NCBI GenBank assembly: GCA_946800325.1
Contig: OX326959.1
Location: 52,461,784-52,525,783 of the forward strand
Length of the DNA: 64,000 nucleotides
Direction of reading: 5' to 3'
DNA from: Luzula sylvatica
Taxonomy: Eukaryota; Streptophyta; Magnoliopsida; Poales; Juncaceae
Below the pieces are notes generated by a model, which was not told the origin of the DNA, did not search any database, and was given only the letters and a program-made list of their open reading frames with translations. The first letter of the stretch is position 1. The number at the start of each line of letters is the position of its first letter. The position numbers and the translations under genes were made by a program. Shown one piece after another: positions 23,933-40,000 of this stretch.

Positions 23933-24192
23933 TATTATAAACGAAAGGTAAAATAACACAAGAAATATAGAAAGAAATTTTTTATTATTGGACTGAATTG
24001 TCTGTACAAATGAACCACAAAAATCATCATTATATAGGGAACAAAACACCTTTCATCCAATGTGAACGCTCCAGTGTGAAACCTCCAATGTGCATCTCTT
24101 CGTGTCCATACATCTTTCTTAGTGTTTAATCTTTTCACACTTGTACATATTATATTAACATATTATTAATAAATGCATTCATATTTATAACA
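23933..24192 (-). repeat. 5' LTR of the - strand copia element
   Basis: Direct copy of 19060-19353. On the - strand it begins TGTTATAAATATG and carries CTATATAATG (24027-24036 on +) as a likely TATA box. The leader TTATCAGCACG follows directly. Confidence 0.9.
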
Positions 24193-24202
24193 CCGATAAC
24201 AT

Positions 24203-24340
24203 TTAAAATTATCATCATACCCTTTTGAGTTTGAATATTTATTTTTCTAAAAATCCGAAATATCCTATTTATCCTTCCAAATAGAAAAATATCATATTTG
24301 TCCTCTCCATAATCTAAAATATCATTGTTGAGTTAACGAC
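24203..24340. repeat. Possible degenerate Mutator-type terminus
   Basis: ACCCTTTTGAG, AATATCATATTTGTCC and TTGAGTTAACGAC occur in the same order as the left-terminal part of the 12748-14442 element (CCCTTCAAAA, AATATCATATTTGTCC, AAGTTTAACGAC). No partner end or target duplication was found, so this is only a resemblance. Confidence 0.35.
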
Positions 24341-24838
24341 CCGTCTATCTCGCATTCGAGCTGATTTCTTTTTCTTTTTCTTTCTTCCTCAAGCTCTCGA
24401 TCGCTGTCTCTCTCTCCTTTGCAACAGTATTTTATATTCTTAAGATTGATTTTTTGTATGAAATTAGTTTAACTGAATAGATGTGGTTTTTCCGATAAAT
24501 TTTGGTAACATTGAATATATTTTTAAAAATTTTCTTTCTTTAATACTATATATATTGATAGATCGAAATCATTATGAATATTCAACGTATTAATATTAGT
24601 AAAAGTTTATGCGTGGTTAGAGTGGTGTATTTTTATATATATCATGGAACTCATGTCCATAAGCGTTAATTAGGTGCAATGCAATTAATTAATGTTTTGC
24701 GTGGTACGCATTCATCTCGTCTGTATCGCAGGGAAGGGCAATCTTTATACTTTTTGATGGGTCCAGGAACCTCTCTTCTTCCTTCCAAATCATTGTCATC
24801 GTCATCATCTTCAGTCTCATCTCTTTGCAAGCTGGTCT

Positions 24839-24846
24839 TTATATAC
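24839..24846 (+). promoter_or_regulatory. Candidate TATA box of guanosine deaminase gene
   Basis: TTATATAC lies about 140 bp before the ATG and is followed by a pyrimidine-rich leader. The position suits a start site near 24870. Inferred from sequence only. Confidence 0.4.
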
Positions 24847-24893
24847 TACTCCCCCTCTTTATTTTCTAATCACTACTTTCTTTCAGCTTTCAC

Positions 24894-24930
24894 GTCTCTC
24901 TTTCTCTTTCTCTTTCTCTTTCTCTTTTTC
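24894..24930 (+). repeat. (TTTCTC)n-type pyrimidine tract in 5' leader
   Basis: Repeated CTCTTTCTC units upstream of the guanosine deaminase ATG. Such CT tracts are common in plant 5' leaders. Confidence 0.7.
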
Positions 24931-24982
24931 CCTTTTCTAGCTTTGAACGGTCCAGATCTCACTTCGCGAGAAATCTCTCTCG

Positions 24983-26435
<1,453 letters not shown>

Positions 26436-27702
26436 AATGAATTTCTTTCGCCCGTAAAGAAAGAAAAAAGGGATACAAAGGGTGGTTGTGGATATCTGAT
26501 TTGTCAAATTGAATGAACAAATCGATTTAGTTTCGTTTTAAACTTGTAATAAGGATTACATTATTAGACATTGCCATTGTTTTCATTCTGATACTTAAAT
26601 TTATGTTAATTTTATTCGAATTGATGTAAAAAATTGATGTTAATTTTATTCGATTTGAAGCGCATACCATTCTCCAAAGTACCAAAAATGTGGCTAAAAA
26701 GAGGCCTACAAGGGGATACGAGTGTGTTACATGAGGCTAACAGAGCCATACATGTGGCTAAAAGATTCATACATGTGGCTAAAAGATGCATACATGTAGC
26801 TAAGATAGTCCGACAAGGGTAAAATAATAGACTCGTTTGAGTGACCAAAAAAGATCCTATAAGTGACTTAAGAAAATTTACTTGTTTGAGTGAAAAGAAT
26901 GGACTCGTTTGAGTGTAGCAATTTTTTTTGACTCTTAACCTGGGTTTTTAAAATAAGGTCCATCTTGAAAGCTCACAAGTTGGATTATAGGGAGAATAGT
27001 GGGGCTTGGGCCGCTGGTTGGTGCACAGAAACCGAATGAGCTGGGTCTAGAAGAGGAGAGATGACCCGGGTCCACATGCGAGATTTGGTGAGCCGAGTCC
27101 AGGGACGCATGGGTTGCTAGAGTTAGTGCACCGTGTCATTCGAAGCATCAAGTGAAGGGAAAAGCGATGATGGCGATCTGAGTTGTGATTCGAATTGTGA
27201 TTCGAGTGGCGATTTTCTAGGGTTTCAGCGAGAGATGCCAGAACAAGTGAGAGATGTCGATTTTGAGCTTGTCTCAGCAACGATTATTTGCCTAGAGAGT
27301 GTAAGAGATGACAAGGAGTTGCTGATGCCGTGAGTTCGAGATTTCTGGCTTGAGTTTGAGGCGAATCTAATGTCGATTTTCTTGCGATTCTTGCGCTCAA
27401 CTGTAACAACCCGAGAGAGATTGTTACGATCTTGATCCTGATTAATTGCGAAACAGAGAATAGAACAAGAAGGTATCAAATATAATGAGAATATCAATTC
27501 AATTTATAAGTTCAAAAAACATGATCTCCATGAATGAAATTCAAAAAAGATAAGATCCGCTTTCTCTCTCCTTTTCTTATATATGCCCCTAGTACCATTC
27601 GGTTCATTCCCTGACAAGAGAATGTTCCTCAACTTTCTTCCTGCTCTCGGTGCACCACTCTTGCTCGTGCACTCCCCGCCATACTCTCGGTCCAGGGTCC
27701 TA
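26436..27702. other. 3' flank of GSDA and intergenic DNA
   Basis: Starts with the GSDA 3' UTR (AATAAG near 26548). At about 26735-26812 three to four degenerate copies of a unit like CATACATGTGGCTAAAAGAT occur. An open stretch at 27133-27333 shows no recognised domain. The rest shows no gene. Confidence 0.5.
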
Positions 27703-28013
27703 GTGAAGGAAATACAATTTTCGATCAACGTTAAAATGGTACGTATAAGGACAAACGAACGCACGTGTTCGTGGGCACATATAATGTGTATATTAGATGC
27801 ATATATGTATATTTGACATACATAGTTAAATTGATAAGAAATGATTTTACTAAGAAAATCAGAAAATTCAGTTTAAACAGTTTTAGTAAAAACTAACATA
27901 ACTTCCACATAACAACTTCAATTTGAATAGTTCAAATTGGTTTGGTTAGATAATAAGCTTATCTAGAACTTTCATGAAGAAATATATTTCATTTGAGCGA
28001 TTTATCATTTTCG
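27703..28013 (+). repeat. Truncated copia LTR next to the satellite array
   Basis: Begins TGAAGGAAATACAATTTTCG and follows the 5' part of the LTR at 57058: GATCAACGTTAAAATG, AAGGACAAACGAA, then AGTTCAAATTGGTTTGGTTA, ATAATAAGCTTATCT and GAAATATATTTCAT. It diverges from that LTR at the point where the satellite begins. It is therefore a related but not identical family member, cut at its right side. Confidence 0.65.
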
Positions 28014-31000
28014 TTTTGGATCAAATCTTTTAGTACATACGTTTTCACCAAATTTTACAAACACTAAGAAATTTTGTTTTTCGATTCAATGCAATTTTTT
28101 TACGCTTTGAGGAGTCGAAATAACGTGATTTTTAGATTGATTGGATCGAATCTTTTGTGACATAACTTTTTCACCAAATTGTACAAACAGTAAGAAAGTT
28201 TGTTCATCGATTCATACAAATCTTTTTACGATTTGAGGAGTCCAGATAACGTGTTTTTGAGAAGGTTTGGTTTAAATCTTTTATTAAGTAAGTTTTCACC
28301 AAATTTTACAAACACTAAGAAAGTTTGTTTTTAGATTCAAAGCATTCGGTTTACGTTTTGAGGTGTCCAAATAACGTGTTTTTTTCGATTGTTTGGATCG
28401 AATATTTTATGACGTAACCTTTCACCAAATTGTACAAACACTAAGAAAGTTTGTTTTTCGATTCATAGAATTTTTTTTACGCTTTGAGGAGTTCAAATAA
28501 CATGTTTTTGAGATCGTTTGTATCGAATCTTGTAATACATAACTTTTCACCAAATTTACAGACACTAAGAAAGTTTGTTTTTCGATTCAGAACAATTTTT
28601 TTACGCTTTGAGGAGTCCACGTGTTTTTGAGATTGATTGGATCAAATCTTTTATTACGTAAGTTTTCACCAAATTTTACAAATACTAAGAAAATTTGTTT
28701 TTCGATAAAAAGCAATCTTTTTTACGCTTTGAGGAGTACAAATAACATGTTTTTTAGATTGTTTGGATCGAATTTTTATGACGTAATTTTTCACCAAGTT
28801 GTACAAACACTAAGAAAGTTAGTTTTCCGATTCATAGCAATCTTTTTACGCTCCGAGGAGTCCAAAAAATGTGTTTGTGAGATGGTTTGGAAATAATCCT
28901 TTCTTACTTGAGTTTTCACCAAATTTTAGAAACACTAAGAAAGTTTGTTTATTGATTCATACCGATCTTTTTACGCTTTCAGGAGTCGAAATAACGTGTT
29001 TTTGAGATGGTTTGGGTTAAATCTTTTATTACGTAAGTTTTAACTAAATGTTACAAACACAGAGAAAGTTTGTTTCTGATTCAAAACAGTCTTTTCACGT
29101 TTTGAAGAGTCCAAATAACGTGGTTTTTAGATTGTCTGGATTGAATATTTTATTACGTAACTTTTCACCAAATTGTACAAACACAAAGAATTTTTGTTTG
29201 TCTATTTCTAAAAATCTTTCTACGCTTTGAGGAGTTCAAATAACGTATTTTTGAGATAGTTTGTATCGAATATTTTACTACATAACTTTTCACCAAATTT
29301 AACAAACACTAAGAATGTTTGTTTATCGATTCATATCAATCATTTTACGCTCTGAGGAGAGTCAAATAATGTGTTTTTGAGATGGTTTGGATCAAATCTT
29401 TTACAACGTAGGTTTTCACCAAATTTTACAAACACTAAGAAAGTTTGTTTTTCGATTCAAAGCAATTTTTTTACGCTTTGAGGAGTCAAATAACGTGTTT
29501 TTTAGATGGTTTGGATCAAATCTTTTAGTACGTAAATTTTCACCATATTTTACGAACCCGAAGAAAGTTTGTTTTTCGATTCAAAGCAATCTTTTTACGC
29601 TTTGAGGAGTCGAAATAACGTGTTTTTTAGATTGTTTAGATCGAATCTTCTAGGACGTAAAGTTTTCTCCAAATTTTATAAACATCAAGAAAGTTTGTTT
29701 TTCGATTCAAATCAATTTTTTTACTCTTTGAGGAGTCTAAATAACGTATTTTTTAGATGGTTTGGATCAAATCTTTTAGTATGTAATTTTTCACCAGATT
29801 TTACGAACCCGAAGAAAGTTTGTTTTTCGATTCAAAGCAATATTTTTACGCTTTGAGGAGTCGAAATAACGTACTTTTAGATAGTTTGGATCGAATCTTT
29901 TATGACGTAACTTTTTCACCAAATTGTACAAACACTAAGAAATTTTGTTTTTCGATTCGTTCCAATCTTTTTACGCTTTGAGGAGTCCAAATAACGTGTT
30001 TTTGAGATGGTTTGGATCAAATCTTTTATTACGTTAGTTTTCACCAAATTTTACGAACACTAAGAAAGTTTGTTTTTCGATTCAAAGCAATCTTTTAACG
30101 CTTTGAATAGAACAAAGAACGTGTTTTTTAGATGGTTTGGATCAAATCTTTTATGACGTAACTTTTCACGAAATTGTACAAACACTAAGAAAGTTTTCTT
30201 TTGTATTCATATCAATGTTTTTACGCTTTGAGGAGTTCAAATAATGTATTTTTGAGATCGTTTGTATCGAATCTTTTACTACATAACTTTTTATTAAATT
30301 TTACACACACTAAGAAATCTTTGTTTTTTTATTCATGGCAATCTTTTTGCGATCCTAGGAGTCCAAATAACGTGTTTCGGAGATGGTTTGGATCAAATCT
30401 TTTATTACTTTTTAAACAATCTTTTAACGCTCCAAGGAGTCCAAATAACGTGTTTTTAGATGGTTTGGATCCAATCTTTTACTACATAAGTTTTCACCAA
30501 TTGTACAAACACTAAGAAAGTTTTATTTTCGATTCATAGCAACATTTTTACGCTTTGAGGAGTCCAAATAACGTGTTTTTGAGATGATATGGATCGAATC
30601 TTTTACTATGTAACATTTCACCGAATTTGTATCGTATAATGTGTTTTTAGATCATTTGTATCGTATCTTTTACTACATAACATTTCACCGAATTTTACAA
30701 ACACTAAGAAAGTTTGTTTTTTCATTCATAACAATCTTTTAACACTCTGAGGAGTCCAAATATGGTGTTTTTGAGATGATTTGGATCGAAACTTTAACTA
30801 CGTAACTTTTGATCAAATTGTACAAACACTAAGAAAGTTTTCTTTTCGATTCATAGCAATCTTTTAACGTTTTGAGGAGTTCAAATAACGTGTTTTCAGA
30901 TCATTTGTATCGTATCTTTTACTACATAACATTTCATCAAATTTTAGAAACATTAAGAAAGTTTGTTTTTCGATTCATAACAATCATTTAACAATCTAAG

Positions 31001-34000
31001 GAGTCCAAGTAACATATTTTTGAGATGGTTCGGATCGAATCTTTTACTACGTAACTTTTCACCAAATCGTAAAAACACTAAGAATGTTTTATTTTCGATT
31101 CATGGCAATATTTTTACGCTTTGAGAAGTTCAAATAACGTGTCTTTAGATCATTTGTATCGTATCTTTTACTACATCATTTCTCCAAATTTTACAATCAC
31201 TAGAAAGTTTTCTTTCGATTCATATCAATCTTTTTACGATTTGAGGAGTTAAAATAACGTGTTTTTAGTACATTTGTATCGTATCTTTTACTACATAACA
31301 TTACACAAAATTTTAGAAACACTAAGAAAGTTTTTTTTCGATTCATAACAATATTTTAACGCTCTGAGGAGTCCGAATAACGTGTTTTAGAGATGGTTTG
31401 GAACGAATCTTTTACTAAGTAAGTTTTCACCAAATCGTACAAACACTAAGAAAGTTTTCTTTTCGATTCAAAGCAATCTTTTTACGCTTTGTGGAGTTCA
31501 AATGACGTGTTTTTAGATCATTTGTATCGTATCTTTTACTACATAACATTTCACCAAATTTTACAATCACTAAGAAAGTTAGTTTTTCGATTCATAACAA
31601 TCTTTTAACGCTCCGAGGAGTCCAAATAACGTGTTTTGAGATGATTTTGATCCAATCTTGTACTAAGTAACTTTACACCAAATCTTACAAACACTAAGAA
31701 AGTTTTCCTTTCGATTCATAGCAATATTTTTACGTTTTGAGAAGTTCAAATAACGTGTTTTTAGATCATTTGGTTCGTATCTTTTACTACATAACATTTC
31801 ACAACATTTTACAATCACTAAGAAAGTTTGTTTATCGATTCATAACAATCTTTTAACGCTCCGAGGAGTCCAAATAACGTGTTTTTGAGATGATTTTGAT
31901 CAAATCTTTTACTAAGTAACTTTTCACCAAATCGTACAATCAATAGGAAAGTTTTCTTTTCGATTCATAGCAATCTTTTTACGCTTTGAGGAGTTCACAT
32001 AACGTGTTTTTTGATCATTTGTATCGTATCTTTTACTACATAACTTTTAACCAAATTTTAGAAACACTAAGAAAATTTGTTTTTCGATTCATAACAATCT
32101 TTTAATAATCTGAGGAGTCCAAATAACATGTTTTTGAGATGGTTTGGATCGAATCTTTTACTACGTAAGTTTTCACCAAATCGTATAAATACAATTAAAG
32201 TTTTCTTTTCGATTCATAGCAATCTTTTTACGCTTTGTGGAGTTCTAATAACGTGTATTTAGATCATTTGTATTGTATCGTTTACTACATAACATTTCAC
32301 CAAATTTTAGAAACACTAAGAAAATTTATTTTTCCATTCATAACAATCTTTTAACAATCTGAGGAGTCCAAATAACGTGTTTTTGAGATGGTTTGGATCA
32401 CATCTTTTATTATGTAACTTTTCACCAAATCGTACAAACACTAAGAAAGTTTTATTTTCGATTCATAGGAATCTTTTTACGTTTTGAGAAGTTCAAATAA
32501 CGTGTTTTTAGATCATTTGTTTCGTATCTTTTACTACATAACATTTCACAAAATTTTACAATCACTAAGAAAGTTTGTTTATCGATTCATAACAATCTTT
32601 TAACGCTCCGAGGAGTCCAAATAACGTGTTTTTGAGATGATTTTGATCAAATCTTTTACTAAGTAACTTTTCACCAAATCGTACAAACACTAAGAAAGTT
32701 TTCTTTTCGATTCATAGCAATTTTATTACGCTTTGTGGAGTTCAAATAACGTGCTTTTGGATCATTTGTATCGTATCTTTTACTACATAACATTTCACCA
32801 AATTTTACAATCACTAAGAAAGTTTGTTTTTCGATCCATTACAATCTTTTAATGCTCCGAGGAATTCAAATAACATGTTTTTGAGATGAATTTGATCCAA
32901 TCTTTTACTACATAACATTTCACCAAATTTTACTATCACTAAGAAAGTTTTCTTTTCGATTCATAGAAATCTTTTTTCGCTTTGAGGTGTTCAAATAACG
33001 TGTTTTTAGATTATTTGTATCGTATCTTTTACTACATAACATTTCACCGAATTTTACAAACACTAAGAAACTTTGTTTTTCCAATCATAACAATGTTTTA
33101 ACTCTCCGAGGAGTCCAAAGAACGTGATTTTGAGATGATTTGGATCGAATCTTTTATTACGTAACTTTTCACCAAATTGTACAAACACTAAGAACGTTTT
33201 CTTTTCGATTCATAGCAATCTTTTTACGCTTTGAGGAGTTCAAATAACGGGTTCATAGATCATTTGTATCATATCTTTTACTACATAACGTTTCACCAAA
33301 TTTTACAATCACTAAGAAAGTTTGTTTATCGATTCATAACAATCTTTTAACGCTCCGAGGAGTCCAAATAACCTGTTTTGAGATGATTTGGATTGAATCT
33401 TTTACTACATAAGTTTTCACCAAATCGTACAAATACTAAGAAAATTTTCTTTTAGATTCATACCAGTCTTTTTACGCTTTGTGGAGTTCAAATAACGTGT
33501 TTTTAGAACATTTGTATCGTATCTTTTACTACATAACATTTCACCAAATTTTACAATCACTAAGAAAGTTTGTTTTTCGATTCATAACAATCTTTTAACG
33601 CTCCGAGCAGTCCAAATAACGTGTTTTTGAGATTATTTTGATCCAATCTTTTACTACGTAACTTTTCACCAAATCGTACAAACACTAAGAAATTTTTCTT
33701 TTCGATTCGTGGTAATCTTTTAACGCTTTGAAGAGTTCAAATAACGTGTTTTTAGTTCATTTGTATCGTATCTTTTACTACATAACATTACACCAAATTT
33801 TAGAAACACTAAGAAAGATTGTTTTTCGATTCATAACAATCTCTTAACGCTCTGGGGAGTCTAAATAACGTGTTTTTGAGAACATTTGGATTGAATCTTT
33901 TACTACGTAAGTTTTCACCAAATCGTACAAATACTAAGAAAGTTTTCTTTTCGATTCATACCAATCTTTTTATGCTTTGTGGAGATCAAATAACGCGTTT

Positions 34001-37000
34001 TCAGATCATTTGTATCGTATCTTTTACTACATAACATTTATCAAATTTTACAATCACTAATAAAGTATGTTTTTCGATTCACAACATTCTTTTAACGCTC
34101 CGAGGAGTCCAAATAATATGTCTTTGAGATGATTTTGATCCAATCTTTTACAACGTAACTTTTCACCAAATCGTACAAACAGTAAGAAAGTTTTCTTTTC
34201 GATTCATAGCAATCGTTTTACGTTTTGAGAAGTTCAAATAACGTGTTTTTGGATCATTTGTATGATATCTTTTACTACATAACATTTCACTAAATTTTAC
34301 AATCAGTAAGAAAGTTTGTTTTTCGATTCATTAAAATCTTTTAACGCTCTGAGGAGTCCAAATAACGTGTTTTTGAGATGATTTTGATCCAATCTTTTGC
34401 TACGTAAGTTTTCACCAAATTGTACAAACACTAAGAAAGTTTTCTTTTCTATTCATAGCAATATTTTTACGTTTTGAGGAGTTCAAAATAACATGATTTT
34501 AGATCATTTGTATCGTATCTTTTACTAGATAACATTTTACCAAATTTTACAATCACCAAGAAAGTTTGTTTATCGATTCATAACAATCTTTTAACGCTCC
34601 GATGAGTCTAAATAATTTGTTTTTCAGATGATTTTGTTCCAATCTTTTACTACGTAAATTTTCACCAAATCGTACAAACACTAAGAATGTTTTTTTCCAT
34701 TCATAGCAATCTTTTTACGCTTTGAGGAGTTCAAATAATGTGTTTTCATTTGTATCGTATCTTTTACTACATAAAATTTCACCGAATTTTACAAACACTA
34801 AGAAACTTTGTTTTTCCATTCATAACAATCTATTAACGCTCTGAGGAGTCCAAATAACGTGTTTTTAAGATAATTTGGATCAAATCTTTTACTACGTAAC
34901 TTTTCACCATATAGTACAAACACTAAGAAAGTTTTCTTTTCGATTCATAGCTATCTTTGTACGCTTTGAGGAGTTCAAATAATGTGTTTTTAGATCATTT
35001 GTATCGTATCTTTTACAACATTACGTTTCACCAAATTTTACAATTACTAAGAAAGTTTGTTTTTCGATTGATAAGAATCTTTTAACGCTCCGAGGAGTCC
35101 AAATAACGTGTTTTTGAGATGGTTTGGATCGAATATTTTACTACATAACTTTTTACCGAATCGTACAATCACTAAGAAAGTTTTCTTTTCGATTCATAGC
35201 AATCTTTGTACGCTTTAAGGAGTTCAAATAACGTGTTTTTAGTTCATTTGTATCGTATCTTTTACTACATAAAATTACACCAAATTTTAGAAACACTAAG
35301 AAAGATTGTTTTTCGATTCATAACAATCTTTTAACGCTCTGGGGAGTCCAAATAACGTGTTTTTGAGATGATTTGGAAAGAATCTTTTACTACGTAAATT
35401 TTAACCAAATCGTACAAATACTAAGAAAGATTTCTTTTCGTTTCATACCAATCTTTTTATGCTTTTTGGAGTTCAAATAACGTGTTCTTAGATTATTTGT
35501 ATCGTATCTTTTACTACATAACATTTTCCAAATTTTACAATCACTAAAAAAGTTTGTTTTTCGATTCACAACATTCTTTTAAAGCTCTGAGGAGTCCAAA
35601 TAATATGTTTTTGAGATGATTTTGATCCAATCTTTTACCACGTAACTTTTCACCAAATCGTACAAACACTAAGAAAGTTTTCTTTTCGATTAAAATCTTT
35701 TAACGCTCTGAGGAGTCCAAATAACGTGTTTTTGAGATGATTTTGAAGTAATCTTTTGCTACATAACTTTTCACTAAATCGTACAAACACAGAGAAAGTT
35801 TTCTTTGCGATTCATAGAAATCTTTTTTAGGCTTTGAGGGGTTCAAATAACGTGTTTTTAAATCATTTGTATCGTATCTTTTAGTACATAACATTTCACC
35901 ACATGTTAGAAATACTAAGAATATTTGTTTTTCGATTCACAACAATCTTTTAACGCTCCGAGTAGTCCAAATAACGTGTTTTGGAGATGGTTTGGATCGA
36001 ATCTTTTACTACGTAAGTTTTCACCAAATCGTACAAACACTAAAAAAGTTTTCTTTTCGATTCATAGCAATCTTTTTACGCTTTGAGGAGTTCAAATAAT
36101 GTGTTTTCATTTGTATTGTATTTTTTACTACATAAGATTACACCGAATTTTACAAACACTAAGAAACTTTGTTTTTCCATTCATAACAATCTATTAACGC
36201 TCTGAGGAGTTCAAATAACGTGTTTTTAGATCATTGGTATCGTACCTTTTACAACATAACGTTTCACCAAATTTTACAATTACTAAGCAAGTTTGTTTTT
36301 TGATTCATAACTATCTTTTAACGCTCCGAGCAGTCCAAATAACGTGTTTTTGAGATGATTTTGATTCAATCTTTTACTACGTAACTTTTCACCAAATCGT
36401 ACAGACACAAAGAAAGTTTTCTTTTCGATTCGTGGCAATCATTTTACGCTTTGAGGAGTTCTAATAACGTGTTTTTAGTTCATTTGTATCGTATCTTTTA
36501 CTACATAACATTACACCAAATTTTAGAAATACTAACAAAGATTGTTTTTCGATTCTTAACAATCTTTTGACGCTCTGGGGAGTCCAAATAACGTGTTTTT
36601 GAGATGATTTGGATTGAATCTTTTACTACGTAACTTTTCACCAAATCGAACAAACACTAAGAAAGTTTTCTTTTCGATTCGTGGAAATCTATTTACGCTT
36701 TGAGGAGTTCAAATAACATGTTTTTAGATCATTTGTATCATATCTTTTACTACATAACATTTCACCAAATTTTACAATCACTAAGAAAGTTTGTTTTTTG
36801 ATTCACAACAATCTATTAACGCTCCGAATAGTCCAAATAATAGTTTTTTGAGATGATTTTGATCCAATCTTTTACCACGTAACTTTTCACCAAATCGTAC
36901 AAACACTAAGAAAGTTTTCTTTTCGATTCATAGCAATCTTTTTACGTTTTGAGAATTTCAAATAACGTGTTTTTGGATCACTTGTATCGTATCTTTTACT

Positions 37001-40000
37001 ACATAACATTTTACAAAATTTTACAATCAGAAAGAAAATTTGTTTTTCGATTCATTAAAATCTTTTAACGCTCTGAGGAGTCCAAATAACATGTTTTTGA
37101 GATGATTTTGATCCAATCTTTTACTACGTGACTTTTCACCAAATCGTACAAATACTATGAAAGTTTTCTTTTCGATTCATATCAATCTTTTTACGCTTTG
37201 AGGAGTTTCAAATAACGTGTTTTTAGTTCATTGGTATCGTATCTTTTACTTCATAACATTACACCAAATTTTAGAAACCCTAAGAAAGTTTTTTTTTCTC
37301 GATTCATAACAATCTTTTAACGCTTGAGGAGTCCAAATAACGTGTTTTAGAAATGGTTTGGATGGAATCTTTTTACTACGTAACTTTTCACAAAATCGTT
37401 CAAACACTAAGAAAGATCTTTTAACGTTTTGAGAAGTTCAAATAACTTTTTTTTGGATCATTTGTATCGTATCTTTGACTACATAACATTTCACCAAATT
37501 TTACAATCACTAAGAAAGTTTGTTTTTCGATTCATAACAATCTTTTAACGCTCTGAGGAGTCCAAATAACGTGTTGTTTAGATTGTTTGGATCGAATCTT
37601 TTACTACGTAACTTTTCACCAAATCGTACAAACCTAAGAAAGTTTTAATTTCGATTCATAGCAATCATTTTACGTTTTGAGAAGTTCAAATAACGTGTTT
37701 TTGGATCATTTGTATCATATCTTTTACTACATAACATTTCACCAAATTTTACAATCACTAAGAAAGTTTGTTTTTCGATTCATAAAAATCTTTCAACGCT
37801 CCGAGGAGTCCAAATAACGTGGTTTTGAGATGATTTTGATCCAATCTTTTACTACTCAACTTTTCACCAAATCGTACAAACACTCAGAAAGTTTTGTTTT
37901 CGATTCATATCAATCTTTTTACGCTTTGAGGAGTTCAAATAACATGTTTTTAGTTCATTTGTATCGTATCTTTTACTTCATAACATCACACCAAATTTTA
38001 GAAACACTAAGAAAGTTTTTTTTCGACTCATAACAATCTTTTAACACTTGAGGAGTCCAAATAACGTGTTTTTGAGATGATTTTGATCCAATCTTTTACT
38101 ACGTAACTTTTCACCAAATCGTACAAACACAAAGAAAGTTTTCTTTTCGATTCGTGGCAATCATTTTATGCTTTGAGGAGTTCAAATAACGTGTTTTTAG
38201 TTCATTTGTATAATATCTTTTACTACATAACATTACACCAAATTTTACGGACACTAAGAAAGTTTTTTTTCGATTCATAACTATCTTTTAACGCTCTGGG
38301 GAGTCCAAATGACGTGTTTTTTAGATGGTTTGGATCGAATTTTTTACTATGTAATTTTTCACCAAATCGTACAAACACTATGAAAGTTTTATTTTCGAGT
38401 AATAGCAATCTTTTTACGTTTTGAGAAGTTCAAATGATGTGTTTTTAGATCATTTGTATCATATCTTTTACTACATAACATTTCACCAAATTTTACAATC
38501 ACGAAGAGAGTTTGTTTTTCGATTCATAAAAATCTTTTAACACTTGAGGAGTCCAAATAACGTGTTTTTTAGATGATTTTGATCCAGTCTTTTACTACGT
38601 AACTTTTCACCAAATCGTACAAACACAAAGAAAGTTTTCTTTTCGATTCGTGGCAATCATTTTACGCTTTGAGGAGTTCAAATAACGTGTTTTTAGTTCA
38701 TTTGTATCGTATCTTTTACTACATAACATTACACCAAATTTTAAAAACACTAACAAAGATTGTTTTTCGATTCAAACAATCTTTTAACGCTCTGGGAGTC
38801 CAAATAACGTGTATTTGAGATGATTTGGATTGAATCTTTTACTACGTAACTTTTCACCAAATCGTACAAGCACTAAGAAAGTTTTCTTTTCGATTCGTGG
38901 AAATTTTTTTACGCTTTGAGGAGTTCAAATAACATGTTTTTAGTTCATTTTGTATCGTATCTTTTACTACATAACATTACACCAAATTTTAGAAACACTA
39001 AGAAAGATTGTTTTTCGATTCAAAACAATCTTTTAACTCTCCGGGGAATCCAAATAAATTGTTTTTGAGATGATTTGGATTAAATCTTTTACTACCTAAG
39101 TTTTCACCAAATCGTACAAATACTAAGAAAATTTTCTTTTCGATTCACACCAATCTTTTTACGCTTCGTGGAGTTCAAATAACGTGTTTTTTAGATGATT
39201 TAGATCCAACCTTTTAATACGTAACTTTTCACAATATCGTACAAACACTAAGAAAGTTTTCTTTTCGATCCGTGGCAATCTTTTTACGCTTTGAGGAGTT
39301 CAAATAACGTGTTTTTGGTTCATTTGTATCGTATCTTTTACTACATAACATTACAACAAATTTAAGAAACACTAACAAAGAATTTTTTTCGATTCGTAAC
39401 AATCTTTTAACGCTCTGGGGAGTTCAAATAAAGTGTTTTTGACATGATTTGGATTGAATCTTTTACTACGTAAGTTTTCACCAAATCGTACAAATACTAA
39501 GAAAGTTTTCTTTTTGATTCATACCAATCTTTTTACGCCTCGTAGAGTTCAAATAACATGTTTTTAGATCATTTGTATCGTATCTTTTACAACATAACAT
39601 GTCACCAAATTTTGCAATCACTAAGAAAGTTTGTTTTTTGATATACAACAATCTTTTAACAATCTGAGGAGTCCAAATAACGTGTTTTTGAGATGATTTT
39701 GATCCAATCTTTTACCACATAACTTTTCACCAAATCGTACAAATACTAAGAAAGTTTTCTTTTCGATTCATAGCAATCTTTTTACGTTTTGAGAAGTTCA
39801 AATAGACGTGTTTTAGATCATTTGTATCGTATCTTTTAGTACATAACATTTCACCACATTTTATAAACACTAAGAAAATTTGTTTTTTGATTCACAACAA
39901 TCTTTTAACGATCCGAGGAGTACAAATAACGTGTTTTGGAGATGGTTTGGATTGAGTCTTTTACTACGTAACTTTTCACCAAATCGTACAAACACTAAGA

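Larger units (their letters stand above)
19060..24192 (-). mobile_element. Decayed Ty1/copia LTR retrotransposon
   Basis: Two similar direct LTRs (19060-19353 and 23933-24192) flank pol domains in copia order on the - strand: protease, GAG-pre-integrase, integrase, reverse transcriptase, RNase H. Flanking 5-mers CCTAT (19055-19059) and CCGAT (24193-24197) differ at one base and look like a worn target duplication. After the 5' LTR comes TTATCAGCACGATAG, the usual start of many plant copia leaders and the likely primer-binding region; before the 3' LTR lies a polypurine tract AAGGGAGAG. Only about 540 bp separate the 5' LTR from the protease, so gag is missing. Pol holds a frameshift, two nonsense codons, a MITE insertion and a lost RNase H Asp. 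It is dead as an autonomous element. Confidence 0.92.
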
